The notes under the pieces are model-generated. The model did no database searches. It was given only the letters and a program-made list of their open reading frames with translations, and was not told the DNA's origin. A DNA stretch of 64,000 bases from Saccharothrix tamanrassetensis (lineage in GTDB: Bacteria > Actinomycetota > Actinomycetes > Mycobacteriales > Pseudonocardiaceae). The stretch is from assembly GCF_014203665.1 (NCBI RefSeq), contig NZ_JACHJN010000005.1:558001-622000 (forward strand), written 5' to 3'. Shown piece by piece: positions 35,666 through 44,274 of the stretch. Both the position numbers and the translations under genes were made by a program. Within the stretch, counting starts at the first letter, position 1, and each line of letters begins with the position of its first letter.

Positions 35666-36533
35666 GCCGTTCCCCCTCCGTGACGCCGACGTTGGCCCGT
35701 GCCATGGCAAGCGCCCGCCGGGCCGCGGGTGCGGCGACCGCCGCGCGGTAGTCACCTGGAGCGAGCACGTCGGTCCAGGGCGCGGACAACGCGGCCACCG
35801 TTCGCGCCGCGGCCACATCCAGTTCCTGGTCGCCGAGTGGACGCCCGAGCATGATCGTGAGGTCCACCGTCATCGGCACCGCCTCGACCCCGCCGAGGAC
35901 GAGGTGAGCGGTCTCGCACCGACCGTCGTCATCGAGGCGCAGCAGCGCCGCTGCGGTGACGATGGGCCAGGAGCTGCCGCCCCGCTTCAGCTTGACGTAG
36001 CCGTGCCCGGACATGCGCTCGGACGGCAGGTCGAAACCGGTGATCACCTCGTCGACGGCGAGCGTGGTCCGTCCGGCACCGAGGAACAGCTCCGCGGTCG
36101 GTACGCGGCGCGATCCCGCAGGGCCCGCGACGACCGCGTCCGCGCGGAGGGCCACCAGCGTCGCGGGCACGTCGGACTGAGGACGGGCAGCGGCGACGGA
36201 GCCGCCGATGGTGGCCTGGTTGCGCAGTGCCGACCCGCCGGTCACTCCGCTCGCCATCGTGCGCAGGAGCGGCGCGTGGCGTGTGACGTCCTCGCTGGAA
36301 AGGAGGTCGCTGTAGGTGCACATGGCGCCGAGGCGCAGCCGGGAGCCCTCGACCGAGATCGTCGCGAGGCCGGCCCGGCGGAGGTCGACGACCCGCCGGG
36401 GGCGGGACTCGGCACGTCCCATCTCCGGTACCACCCAGGTACCCCCGGCCAGCAGCCTGCTCTCCCCGTCCAGTGCGGCTACGACGTCGGCCGCGGTTCG
36501 CGGTGCGACGTACTCGAAGCGGGTCGGGATCAT
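35640..36533 (-). CDS. FAD-binding medium subunit of a molybdenum hydroxylase
   Basis: 297 residues from ATG 36533 (GGGAGG upstream). FAD-binding PCMH domain: Leu-Leu-Ala-Gly-Gly-Thr-Trp near residue 30 and Arg-Asn-Gln-Ala-Thr-Ile-Gly-Gly-Ser near 105, then the CO dehydrogenase flavoprotein C-terminal domain. It overlaps the large-subunit gene by four bases (ATGA) and the small-subunit gene by 26. Together the three make a CoxMLS-like heterotrimer that hydroxylates a substrate with water-derived oxygen. The electron acceptor is unknown. Confidence 0.9.
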   Translation of the reverse strand: MIPTRFEYVAPRTAADVVAALDGESRLLAGGTWVVPEMGRAESRPRRVVDLRRAGLATISVEGSRLRLGAMCTYSDLLSSEDVTRHAPLLRTMASGVTGGSALRNQATIGGSVAAARPQSDVPATLVALRADAVVAGPAGSRRVPTAELFLGAGRTTLAVDEVITGFDLPSERMSGHGYVKLKRGGSSWPIVTAAALLRLDDDGRCETAHLVLGGVEAVPMTVDLTIMLGRPLGDQELDVAAARTVAALSAPWTDVLAPGDYRAAVAAPAARRALAMARANVGVTEGERHGRRPDCP

Positions 36534-38917
36534 CGACGGGCCTCCCGGAGTGCCCTCATGATGGCGATCGGGCTCAGCGGCGTGCGGTCGAGCCGGGCAC
36601 CGAGCGGCGCGACCGCGTCGTTCACCGCGTTGAACGCCGCCGCGAGCGCCCCGGCGAACCCGGCCTCGCCGACTCCCTTCGCGCCCAGTGGAGTGCCTGG
36701 CGCCGGTGTGCAGAGGTGGCCCAGCTCGACGCGCGGCACGTCGACCGCCCGGGGGAGGAGGTAGGTCTTGAAGCCGGTCGTGAGTGGAATCCCGTCGTCG
36801 TCGAAGACGAGTTCCTCGCTGAAGGCCGCGCCAAGGCCCATCACGACACCGCCGGTCACCTGCCCGTCGACCATCAGGGGATTGACGACAGTGCCGCAGT
36901 CGTGAGTGGCGACGTGCCGCAGCAGCGTGACGACACCGGTTTCGACGTCGACCTCCACGACCGAAGCGTGCACCGCATAGGGATAGGTCGTGTAGGTCTG
37001 CATCCGGCCGAGTGCGTCGGGCACCTCGCGGATGTTCGAAGGCCGGTACGTGCGCGTCGACTCCAGGTGCGGCTCCACGTCGAGCTCGAGCTCGTAGGAA
37101 CGGGTGTACACGGCACGGGCAGCCTCGACAACGGAGACGCTGCGGGACGGGTCGCGGGTGAGCCGTGCGATCCCGTCCTCGATGAGCACAGGCTCGTCGT
37201 AATCCGCTCGGAGCAACGCGCGGGCAGCCGCGCGGATCTTGTCCGCCACGTCGCGAGCGGCGAGCACCGCGGCGTTGCCGCCCGTGACGAGCGAACGGCT
37301 CGAGATGTTGCCGAAACCGTACGGGCAGGTGTCGGTATCGCCTTGCACCACCGACACGGTGTCCAAGGCGACTCCCAGTTCGTCCGCGACGAGTTGGCAG
37401 ATGCCCGTGTCGCTGCCCGTGCCCGGGCTGGTGACTCCGGTGAGCACCGACACGCGCCCTGACGGGCTCATCCGGACCGTCGAGGTGTCGTACGCCGCGA
37501 CGAACCCACCCGGGATGTCGGCGCTTTCGGGCATCAGCTCGAACCCGAGGCCGATACCGAGGTAGCGGCCCTGCGCCCGCAGCCGCGCCTGGTCGGCGCG
37601 CAACCGTTCGTGGGAGAGGATTTCGAGCGTCTGATCGAGTGCGGCGGCGTAGTCGCCGCTGTCGAGCTCCAAGCCCGAGGTGTGCCGGTACGGGAAGGCG
37701 CTCGGAGCGACGAAGTTGCGCCGTCGCACCGTGCCGGCGTCGACGCCGGTCGCGGCCGCGACCCGCTCCATGATGCGCTCCAGCAGGAGTGTCGCACCGT
37801 CTTTGCCGAACGGCTTGGTCCCGCTCCACGGCGCCTTGTTGGTGACTACCACGCGATAGTGCACGTGGCAGTGCTCGATGGCGTAGCCGAGCCCCGTCGA
37901 GAGCGCCCCTACGTACGCCATCGCCCAACCGTGCGTGGGGGCGGCAGCGCCGTGATCGGTGAGGGCCTCGACGTCGAGGGCGAGCAGGCCCCCGTCGTCG
38001 TCGAATGCGACCCGGTAGGACAGCACCTGCTCCCGGGCGGCCGGCAGCAGTGAGGCCGCGCGTTCTTCCACCCAACTGACCGGACGGCCGACCATTCGCG
38101 CGAGAACAGGCGCGATGAAGTCCTCACGGCTTCCGTACATCTTGAGGCCGAACGAGCCACCGACCTTGGGCGCGACCACGTGGATCTGATCCTCGCGCAG
38201 TCGCATTGCTGCGGCGAGCACTGTCCGGAGCACGTGCGGGTTCTGCGTCGACGCGTAGAGAGTGAGGTGCTGCCTTCCGGCGTCCCAGTCGGCCAGGTAC
38301 GTGCGTGGCTCCATCGGTGCCGCCGTACCGCGGTGGGTCCGCAGCTCGCCTTCGAGCACGTGCGGCGCTGTTCGCGCCACCTCGGCGAAGTCGTCGTTTC
38401 CGACGTGGCCTTCGATGAGGACGTTCTCGGCCCAGGCCGGGTAGAGGATCGGGGCGTCCGCCGCGAGCGCGGACTCGACGTCGAGCAGGACCGGCAGCGG
38501 CTCGTAGTCCACCTCGACCATCAGACAAGCCGCATGGGCGTCAGCCTCGGAGGTGGCTACCACGGCGGCGATCGGCTCGCCGGCGTAGACGACCTTCTCG
38601 ACGGCGAGCGGGAACACGGCGCTGTGGTGTCCCCCGAGATGCCCCGCGTCCAGTCCGTGCGGGATCTCGTCACACCACGGGATCATGTCCTCACCGGTGA
38701 CCACGGCGATCACTCCGGTCGCACCTTCCGCCGCCGCGGTCGACACGGACCGGATCAGCGCGTGTGCGAGCGGTGCGCGCACCAGGGCGGCGTAGACCGT
38801 GCCCGGCAGCACGATGTCGCCGGTGTAGGTCGCGTTCGCCGTCAGGTAGGCGTCACCGTCGTGCTTGCGGACCGGACGGCCCACGGACTTGCCGGCAGTA
38901 CGCAACCCAACCTCCAT
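36530..38917 (-). CDS. Molybdopterin-binding large subunit of a molybdenum hydroxylase
   Basis: 795 residues from ATG 38917 (CGGAG upstream); GTG 38938 would add seven. It has the XDH/CO-dehydrogenase layout: an a/b-hammerhead domain (about 25-130), then the Mo-cofactor domains. Gly-Gly-Ser-Phe-Gly-Leu-Lys is the usual cofactor loop, and Gly-Ala-Lys-Gly-Val-Gly-Glu-Ala-Gly near 750 supplies the catalytic Glu. The loop that in relatives reads Tyr-Arg-Gly-x-Gly is Gly-Thr-Lys-Pro-Phe-Gly-Lys, so this is a distinct subgroup; the CODH active Cys is absent. Substrate probably an aromatic or N-heteroaromatic ring or an aldehyde of the adjacent pathway. Confidence 0.85.
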   Translation of the reverse strand: MEVGLRTAGKSVGRPVRKHDGDAYLTANATYTGDIVLPGTVYAALVRAPLAHALIRSVSTAAAEGATGVIAVVTGEDMIPWCDEIPHGLDAGHLGGHHSAVFPLAVEKVVYAGEPIAAVVATSEADAHAACLMVEVDYEPLPVLLDVESALAADAPILYPAWAENVLIEGHVGNDDFAEVARTAPHVLEGELRTHRGTAAPMEPRTYLADWDAGRQHLTLYASTQNPHVLRTVLAAAMRLREDQIHVVAPKVGGSFGLKMYGSREDFIAPVLARMVGRPVSWVEERAASLLPAAREQVLSYRVAFDDDGGLLALDVEALTDHGAAAPTHGWAMAYVGALSTGLGYAIEHCHVHYRVVVTNKAPWSGTKPFGKDGATLLLERIMERVAAATGVDAGTVRRRNFVAPSAFPYRHTSGLELDSGDYAAALDQTLEILSHERLRADQARLRAQGRYLGIGLGFELMPESADIPGGFVAAYDTSTVRMSPSGRVSVLTGVTSPGTGSDTGICQLVADELGVALDTVSVVQGDTDTCPYGFGNISSRSLVTGGNAAVLAARDVADKIRAAARALLRADYDEPVLIEDGIARLTRDPSRSVSVVEAARAVYTRSYELELDVEPHLESTRTYRPSNIREVPDALGRMQTYTTYPYAVHASVVEVDVETGVVTLLRHVATHDCGTVVNPLMVDGQVTGGVVMGLGAAFSEELVFDDDGIPLTTGFKTYLLPRAVDVPRVELGHLCTPAPGTPLGAKGVGEAGFAGALAAAFNAVNDAVAPLGARLDRTPLSPIAIMRALREARR

Positions 38918-39063
38918 GACGTGGACTCCGGGTATCACCGCCGGGTCCTGCGCTTCCCGTGCGGACCACTTCGGACAGTCGTCGTGGACGGACGCTAGGG
39001 CTTGGCCGAGCCGGGGTCGATCCGCTACACGACGGCGCGATCCGGTTCACGTCAGGACGCTTC

Positions 39064-39145
39064 GGGCGGTGATCCACTGCGGCGCTGACCCGGGTGTGAC
39101 GAGCCTGCCTGCGAGTGACGGTTCGCGAACCTGCCTGCGAGTGAC
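39064..39145. pseudogene. 3' remnant of an RsbW-like ATPase gene plus repeated tail
   Basis: Bases 39064-39096 match 56745-56777 at about 30 of 33 positions by eye; translated, they give Ala-Val-Ile-His-Cys-Gly-Ala-Asp-Pro-Gly against Ala-Val-Ile-Asp-Cys-Gly-Ala-Asp-Pro-Gly at the end of the ATPase encoded at 56366-56797. The tail CCTGCCTGCGAGTGAC then occurs twice (39104-39119 and 39130-39145), and once at the 56.8 kb locus. Only the last few codons of the gene survive. It lies directly downstream of, and convergent with, the CHASE3 kinase gene. Confidence 0.6.
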
Positions 39146-39186
39146 AGTCTCGTGTCGGTTGGCAGGCGATCACACCGCGTCGGGGG

Positions 39187-40788
39187 TCAGCCGCGAGGGC
39201 TGTCGGGCTGGTCTTCGGACAGCCGGTGGGCCGGCAGGGTGAACACCAGCCTGGTGCCGTCGCGGTGGTCGGTGTCCAGGCGGATGGTCCCGCCGTGGTA
39301 CTCGACGATCTTGCGGCACACGGCCAAGCCGATCCCGGTGCCGCTGTACTCGTCGCGGCCGTGCAGCCGCTGGAAGATGACGAAGATCTTCTCGGCGTAC
39401 TGGGGGTCGACGCCGATGCCGTTGTCCGCCACGCCGATGCGCCAGGCGGGCCTGCCGCCGGCGAGGGTGTCGGGGTCGCAGGTGATGGTCACGGCCGGGT
39501 CGCGGTCGGGCCGGCGGAACTTCAGGGCGTTGCCGACGAGGTTCTGCCACAGCATGGCCAGGTGGGTGGGATCGCCGTCCACGGTCGGCAGTCCCGCCGG
39601 CCGCTGGATGCGCGCGCGGTTCTCCTCGATCCTGGTGGCGAGGTTGTCCAGGGCCAGGCTCAGCGTGCTGTCCAGCGAAACCCCGTGCCGGAGCTGGACC
39701 TGACGCCCGACCCGGGAGAAGGTGAGCAGATCGTTGATCAGCACCTGCATGCGTTTCGCGCCGTCGACGGCGAAGCCGATGTACTGCTGGGCCCGTTCGT
39801 CGAGCTGATCGCCGTAGCGCTTGTCCAGCAACTGGCAGAACGAGGCGACCTTCCGCAGCGGTTCCTGCAGGTCGTGAGAAGCGACGTAGGCGAACTGCTC
39901 CAGCTCCGAGTTGGAGCGGCGCAATTCCTCGGTCTGGGCGTCCAGTTCCGCCGTCTGTCGTCGCAACCGCTGCTCGTTGGCGCGCGAGGCCTCCAGCGCC
40001 GCCACGATCCTGCCGCGCATCTGTTCCACGTCCTCGGCCACCGACCGGACGTCGACCGCGCCGCGCACCTCGATGCGCTGCCCGAATTCCCCGGTGGAGA
40101 CCTTCCGGGACGCCACGCGCAACACCCTGAGAGGCCTGATGACCACGAGGTGGACCACCACGGCCATCGCCACGCCCATGGCCATGAGCCCCGCGGCGGT
40201 GGAGCCGAGGACCACGTCGCGCAGCCGTCGGGCGCGGTCGAGGTCGGCGTGGCCGTCCTCCCGGGCCCGGTCCAGCCGCGCGTTGTGCTCGTCGAACAAC
40301 CCGCGCAGCCGGTCGAACGTCTCCTTGCCGCGCAGCACGGCGGCGGTCTCCTCCGGCCGCGGCGAGCCGGCGACGACCGCGCTGATCGCCGGCTCGGCGT
40401 ACTCGCGGCGCCACTGCCGCGCCGTCCGGTCGATGGCGTCGACGTCGGCCAGCAGCGCGTCACGCCCGTCCAGCACCTCACGCAGGCGTGCCAAAGCCTG
40501 TGCTTCGACCCGGATGCCTTCCTCGTAGGGCCGCAGGTACCGGAAGTCGGCGCCCAGGACGTAGCCGCGGACACCGGTTTCCTGGTCGACCAACGCGTGC
40601 CGCAACCGGAGGGCTTCGGTGTGTGCCGGCTGGATCCGGTCCACGAGCTCGTCCGACACCTCGGCCGTGCGGCGCAGGGCCTGGGCTCCCGCCAACGCTC
40701 CCACCACCAGCAGCAGGATCATCAACCCCAGCAACAGACCGAACCACGCCTGCACGGTCAGCCTGCGCCACGGCGCGATTCGGTTCAC
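39187..40788 (-). CDS. Membrane sensor histidine kinase (CHASE3-HAMP-HisKA-HATPase)
   Basis: 533 residues. Membrane helix at about 14-35, then a CHASE3 helical extracytoplasmic domain (about 40-190, with the Gln-Glu-Thr-Gly-Val-Arg-Gly-Tyr motif), a second helix at about 193-215, HAMP, and a short coiled coil. HisKA has H305 in Ser-His-Asp-Leu-Gln-Glu-Pro-Leu. HATPase boxes are present: Asn in Asn-Leu-Val-Gly-Asn-Ala, Asp-Asn-Gly-Ile-Gly-Val, Gly-Thr-Gly-Ile-Gly-Leu-Ala. The Ser-His-Asp-Leu-Gln-Glu-Pro type is that of phytochrome-like kinases. No response-regulator gene is adjacent. A decayed partial copy lies at 56821-56872. Confidence 0.88.
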   Translation of the reverse strand: MNRIAPWRRLTVQAWFGLLLGLMILLLVVGALAGAQALRRTAEVSDELVDRIQPAHTEALRLRHALVDQETGVRGYVLGADFRYLRPYEEGIRVEAQALARLREVLDGRDALLADVDAIDRTARQWRREYAEPAISAVVAGSPRPEETAAVLRGKETFDRLRGLFDEHNARLDRAREDGHADLDRARRLRDVVLGSTAAGLMAMGVAMAVVVHLVVIRPLRVLRVASRKVSTGEFGQRIEVRGAVDVRSVAEDVEQMRGRIVAALEASRANEQRLRRQTAELDAQTEELRRSNSELEQFAYVASHDLQEPLRKVASFCQLLDKRYGDQLDERAQQYIGFAVDGAKRMQVLINDLLTFSRVGRQVQLRHGVSLDSTLSLALDNLATRIEENRARIQRPAGLPTVDGDPTHLAMLWQNLVGNALKFRRPDRDPAVTITCDPDTLAGGRPAWRIGVADNGIGVDPQYAEKIFVIFQRLHGRDEYSGTGIGLAVCRKIVEYHGGTIRLDTDHRDGTRLVFTLPAHRLSEDQPDSPRG

Positions 40789-41175
40789 TGGCTTCTCCGG
40801 CGTCCGGCGGGCTTGGGTGTCGACGACTCTGTTGCGCTGTCGAACACGCGGACTCTATGACATCACTGGGCGATGCCGGACCGGAGAGGGCAGTGAAGCG
40901 GCCAGTCAGGCCGTGGTGCGAACGGTGCACTCCGCGTGGGGGAGGCAACCCGCTGGGTCACCTGTTCCGCTGCCTGCTCCTCGGTCACCACGCTGGTGGT
41001 GCTGGGGTGGCGCAAGCGTGGTCGGGGCTGTGGTGGGCAGGTCCGGGGTGCGGGTTGGGAGTTCATTCACCGGAAATCCAGGCTGGCTTTGCCCCACGTT
41101 CAACCGTACGGTCCATCCGAGTGGTGGTTGGGACGAGGCTGCCGGTGGTATCCGGGTCGGTGTTGGAGGGCTGCG
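40789..41175. other. 387-base intergenic region without a gene
   Basis: Lies between the divergent kinase and three-helix-bundle genes. I see no convincing coding sequence, hairpin or operator; promoters of both genes are expected here. Confidence 0.4.
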
Positions 41176-41421
41176 ATGAGTGACAGGCTCGATGGGCACA
41201 AAGTCCGGGATCCGCGTGATCTGCACGCGCGGGTGGAGGTTCAGCTGGACCAGGCCGCGGAGGAGTTGACGCGTCGGTTGGCGGGCGGAGTCAGTTATCA
41301 GGTCGTGCGGGAGACCGTGGTGGAGGCGTACCGGCAGCTCGCCTCGCGGGCGAAGGTGCACGGCTTCCTGCCGATCCTGGCCGCGCGGTTGGCCCAACAG
41401 CGGCTGCAGGGCGCTCCGTGA
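41176..41421 (+). CDS. Small three-helix-bundle protein
   Basis: 81 residues from ATG 41176, with GGAGGG five bases upstream. The sequence pattern (Ala-Arg-Val-Glu-Val-Gln-Leu, Val-Val-Arg-Glu-Thr-Val, Phe-Leu-Pro-Ile-Leu-Ala-Ala-Arg-Leu-Ala) fits the actinobacterial three-helix-bundle dimerisation domain (DUF3562-like) often found at the N-terminus of arsenate-reductase-like phosphatases. Here it stands alone. Cytoplasmic; function unknown. Confidence 0.65.
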   Translation: MSDRLDGHKVRDPRDLHARVEVQLDQAAEELTRRLAGGVSYQVVRETVVEAYRQLASRAKVHGFLPILAARLAQQRLQGAP

Positions 41422-41554
41422 TCATCGAACCGCCCGCGATGTCCCAGGGCAGTACAGCCAGGTGAGGCCGCATTCTCCGCGCGTCTCGTGAGGCCGGTAT
41501 CCGTCGAAGTCCTGACGGCCCTCACCGGACTTCCGCGAACCGGCGTCGGCGTGG

Positions 41555-42100
41555 TCAGTCGCCGCTGACCATGTGGGCGCCCTTCGCCGACTCGTCGGTC
41601 GCCGTGAACAGGCCCCGCACGTTCGCGGACAGCTCGGCCCAGTCCAGACGGCCGTCCGCGTCCACGTCCATCGCCCTGAACGCCGCCTGGGCCACCGCCG
41701 GGTCCGAGACCCCGCCACCGCGGTAGATCGCGGCGAACCCCTCCAGGTCGATGTAGCCGTCCCCATCACCGTCGGCCGCCTCGAAGCACCGCCGCGACGC
41801 CCGCTCCCACTTCTCCACCAGCACCTCGGTCGTCACCCGCCCCGACGTGTGCGCCTCCCGGAACTCCGCCGCCCCCACCACGCCGTCCACGTCCAGGTCC
41901 GCACCGCGGATGTAGTCCCAGACGTCCTCGTACCCCTCGACGAGTTGCCGGGCCGACGTCGAATCCTCGTCGAGCCCGAACTCCCGCACCACTCCCGCCG
42001 CCATCGAGGCGAAGTCGCCCTTGCTGATCCCGCCGTCGCCGTCCATGTCGAGAATCGCGAACACCCGGTCGATGTTGTCGAGCCGAACCTGATCCGACAT
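41555..42100 (-). CDS. Calerythrin-like EF-hand protein, four loops
   Basis: 181 residues from ATG 42100 (GGAAGAGG upstream). Four EF-hand loops: DMDGDGGISKGD near residue 18, DLDVDGVVGAAE near 68, DGDGDGYIDLEG near 109 and DVDADGRLDWAE near 143. Same size and layout as the EF-hand protein at 21114-21674, but all four loops look calcium-competent. No signal peptide. Probably a cytoplasmic calcium buffer or sensor. Confidence 0.87.
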   Translation of the reverse strand: MSDQVRLDNIDRVFAILDMDGDGGISKGDFASMAAGVVREFGLDEDSTSARQLVEGYEDVWDYIRGADLDVDGVVGAAEFREAHTSGRVTTEVLVEKWERASRRCFEAADGDGDGYIDLEGFAAIYRGGGVSDPAVAQAAFRAMDVDADGRLDWAELSANVRGLFTATDESAKGAHMVSGD

Positions 42101-42507
42101 GGCGAACACCTCTTCCGTCGACGACCCGAATGGTCGAGAACCGCAGCGTAGCCACGGATCAACGGAATCAGGCAGCGGGAAACGGGTCCATCTCCTACCC
42201 GATGAGGTCGTCCTCCGAATCTTGACAACGACCACGAGTAGCGCTCACCGCACGAATTCGACCGAAAGCCCGCCTCAGTACTCCACACCGGTCGGTTTCG
42301 GCGGGCCGGTCCCCCTCGCCGAACCATCTCGTCTCCGGTGCGGGCTCCATCGCTTGTGGCGGATGGAATCAGCAGGAACCGGCCGGCGCAGCAGGGCGAC
42401 CTCGTGTCGGAGCACCAGCAGTCCGGCCGGGCGTCGGGTGGCGGTGCCGGGTTCATCCCGGGCGGTCCCGCACGAGAGTTCGGGGTGGTCCGCGTGATGT
42501 CCGGCGG
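42101..42507. other. 407-base gene-free region
   Basis: Upstream of the EF-hand gene and downstream of the carboxylate-amine ligase gene, both on the minus strand. No credible frame; the segment around 42220-42260 is somewhat lower in GC and may hold the EF-hand promoter. Confidence 0.35.
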
Positions 42508-43653
42508 TCACGCGGCGGTTTCCGGTAGCCGGTCGTGGCTCGTGTCCCGGGTCAGGAGCTCCACCACGTCCTCGACCCGTCCGCGGCGCTGGAACGCCTG
42601 CCGTTGGCGGACGGCGCCGTTGCCGTTCTGGAGGACCTTGGTCAGCAGGGCGTTGACCGCGCGCAGCTCCCCGCTCCGGCGCAGGGCCGGCCGGACGTGG
42701 CGGACCAGCCGGCGCAGCAGGTGGGCGGCCGGGACGCGGCGGTTGGCGAACAGGTCGATGCCGTCGCCGGTGATGCCGTCGTGCGCGGCGCGCCAGTAGG
42801 CCGCGCGCAACGCCTCGGTGGTGACCGGCAACGCCCGGTCACCTTGGCCGATCGCACCGAGGGCGGTGGTGACCAGGGCACGCACCAGGGCGGCGAGGAG
42901 GGTCGACTCGTCGACCGTGGCGGGCACGTCGGAGACCCGGACCTCGACGGTGGGCAGGTGGTCCGAGGGCCGCACGTCCCAGTACACCATCGCCCGGTCC
43001 AGCACCGCTCCGCTGTCGACCATCATGTCGAGCACGGCGTCGTAATGCTCCGCGGACGTGAAGTACGGCGGCGCGCCGGAACACGGCCAGCGGCTGTTGA
43101 GCACCGACCGCCAGCTCGCGTAGCCGGTGTCGACGCCTTGGTGGATCGGCGAGTTGGCGGTCAACGCCAGCAGCACCGGCAGCCACGGCCGCAGGTGGTT
43201 GCACACCTGCACCGCGGTCTCCCGATCCGGCACGGCGACGTGCACGTGACAGCCGCACACGCCGTGCTCGGCCGCCAGCAGACCGAAACCCTCCCCGATC
43301 CGCAGGTAGCGGTCGGAGTCGCTGAAGGACTGTCCCATCGGCCCGGTCAGGGGCACGCCGGCCGCGAGCAACTGCGCCCCGGCCTGAAGGGCCGCCGCCG
43401 CGGCCGTCGACCGTGCGGTCAGCAGGTGCCCGCGCACCTCGCGCAGCGTGCGGCACACCGGTGTGTTGGTCTCCACCTGCACGCGCGTCAGCTCGGGCTG
43501 CAGGTCCGCGCCCAGCCGGTTGGCCAGGTCGACCACCTCGCCGGCCACCGGGACGGGCAGGCCGCTGCCCGGGTCGACGACCAGGAACTCCTCCTCCACA
43601 CCCAGGGTCGGCACGTCGGAACCGGCTGGAAGGGGCTGATCGGCGTTGATCAT
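42508..43653 (-). CDS. YbdK-type carboxylate-amine ligase, paralogue 1
   Basis: 381 residues from ATG 43653 (GAGGA upstream). GCS2 family: Leu-Gly-Val-Glu-Glu-Glu-Phe-Leu-Val-Val-Asp near residue 16 supplies the metal-binding Glu, followed by Gln-Val-Glu-Thr-Asn-Thr, Cys-Gly-Cys-His-Val-His-Val-Ala, and Trp-Asp-Val-Arg-Pro-Ser-Asp-His. Such enzymes make gamma-glutamyl-type amide bonds with ATP; several have weak glutamate-cysteine ligase activity. A close paralogue is encoded at 46330-47472 on the other side of ctaD. Real amine and acid substrates unknown. Confidence 0.85.
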   Translation of the reverse strand: MINADQPLPAGSDVPTLGVEEEFLVVDPGSGLPVPVAGEVVDLANRLGADLQPELTRVQVETNTPVCRTLREVRGHLLTARSTAAAAALQAGAQLLAAGVPLTGPMGQSFSDSDRYLRIGEGFGLLAAEHGVCGCHVHVAVPDRETAVQVCNHLRPWLPVLLALTANSPIHQGVDTGYASWRSVLNSRWPCSGAPPYFTSAEHYDAVLDMMVDSGAVLDRAMVYWDVRPSDHLPTVEVRVSDVPATVDESTLLAALVRALVTTALGAIGQGDRALPVTTEALRAAYWRAAHDGITGDGIDLFANRRVPAAHLLRRLVRHVRPALRRSGELRAVNALLTKVLQNGNGAVRQRQAFQRRGRVEDVVELLTRDTSHDRLPETAA

Positions 43654-43980
43654 GATGTCCTCACCGCTCGCTGGTCGGGCCACACGCGAGTGCGCCGCGC
43701 ACTGTCCTCACGCGAGCGTGACGACGACACGATCCCCGCACGAGGCAGCCACGTGGGTGTCGGCACGCTGCTTGACCGACGAGAAGTCCCACCGGCGGTC
43801 TCGTCCGAATGAATCCGAGAACCGTCGAAGGGATCATCGGAATACCACTCGCGGGTACGGACAAACCGAGTGTCACCGGAGTCACCGGCTTCCGCGACTC
43901 GGCGATGTCCCGGCCAGGTCGGACCCAGAGGTGGTGCACGTCGAACAGGGAACCGCTCCCTCACCCCTCGGCACGCGGTC
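43654..43980. other. 327-base gene-free region
   Basis: Between two minus-strand genes (DUF3040 protein and carboxylate-amine ligase 1). No credible frame, repeat or hairpin recognised. Confidence 0.35.
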
Positions 43981-44247
43981 CTACGGCTTGGCCGGCCGGG
44001 GGCGTGTGACGTGGAGGCAGGCCGCGGTCATGAGCAGCAGGCAGCCTGCGAACGCCAGTGACAGTTGGACCAGTGCCCCGCCGACCACGAAGGCGATGCC
44101 GAGCACTGCCACGCAGGTCCTGGTCGACGGTCGATGCGCCGGCCGCGCGCCGGTCGTCCGGCCGGCGAGAACCGCTGCCAGCTCCGGGTCGGTCGTCTCG
44201 AACCAGCGTTCGATCCGGCGGAGCTGACGGCGTTCGTACCGGGTCAT
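43981..44247 (-). CDS. DUF3040-like small membrane protein
   Basis: 88 residues from ATG 44247, with GGAGG five bases upstream. An N-terminal amphipathic, basic segment (Leu-Arg-Arg-Ile-Glu-Arg-Trp-Phe-Glu-Thr, Asp-Pro-Glu-Leu-Ala) is followed by two hydrophobic helices (about 48-63 and 65-82). This is the DUF3040 layout common in actinobacteria. It lies 27 bases after ctaD on the same strand, so probably cotranscribed. Function unknown. Confidence 0.75.
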   Translation of the reverse strand: MTRYERRQLRRIERWFETTDPELAAVLAGRTTGARPAHRPSTRTCVAVLGIAFVVGGALVQLSLAFAGCLLLMTAACLHVTRPRPAKP

Positions 44248-44274
44248 CGAGTCCTCCAACGCCTGTCGGGGAGG

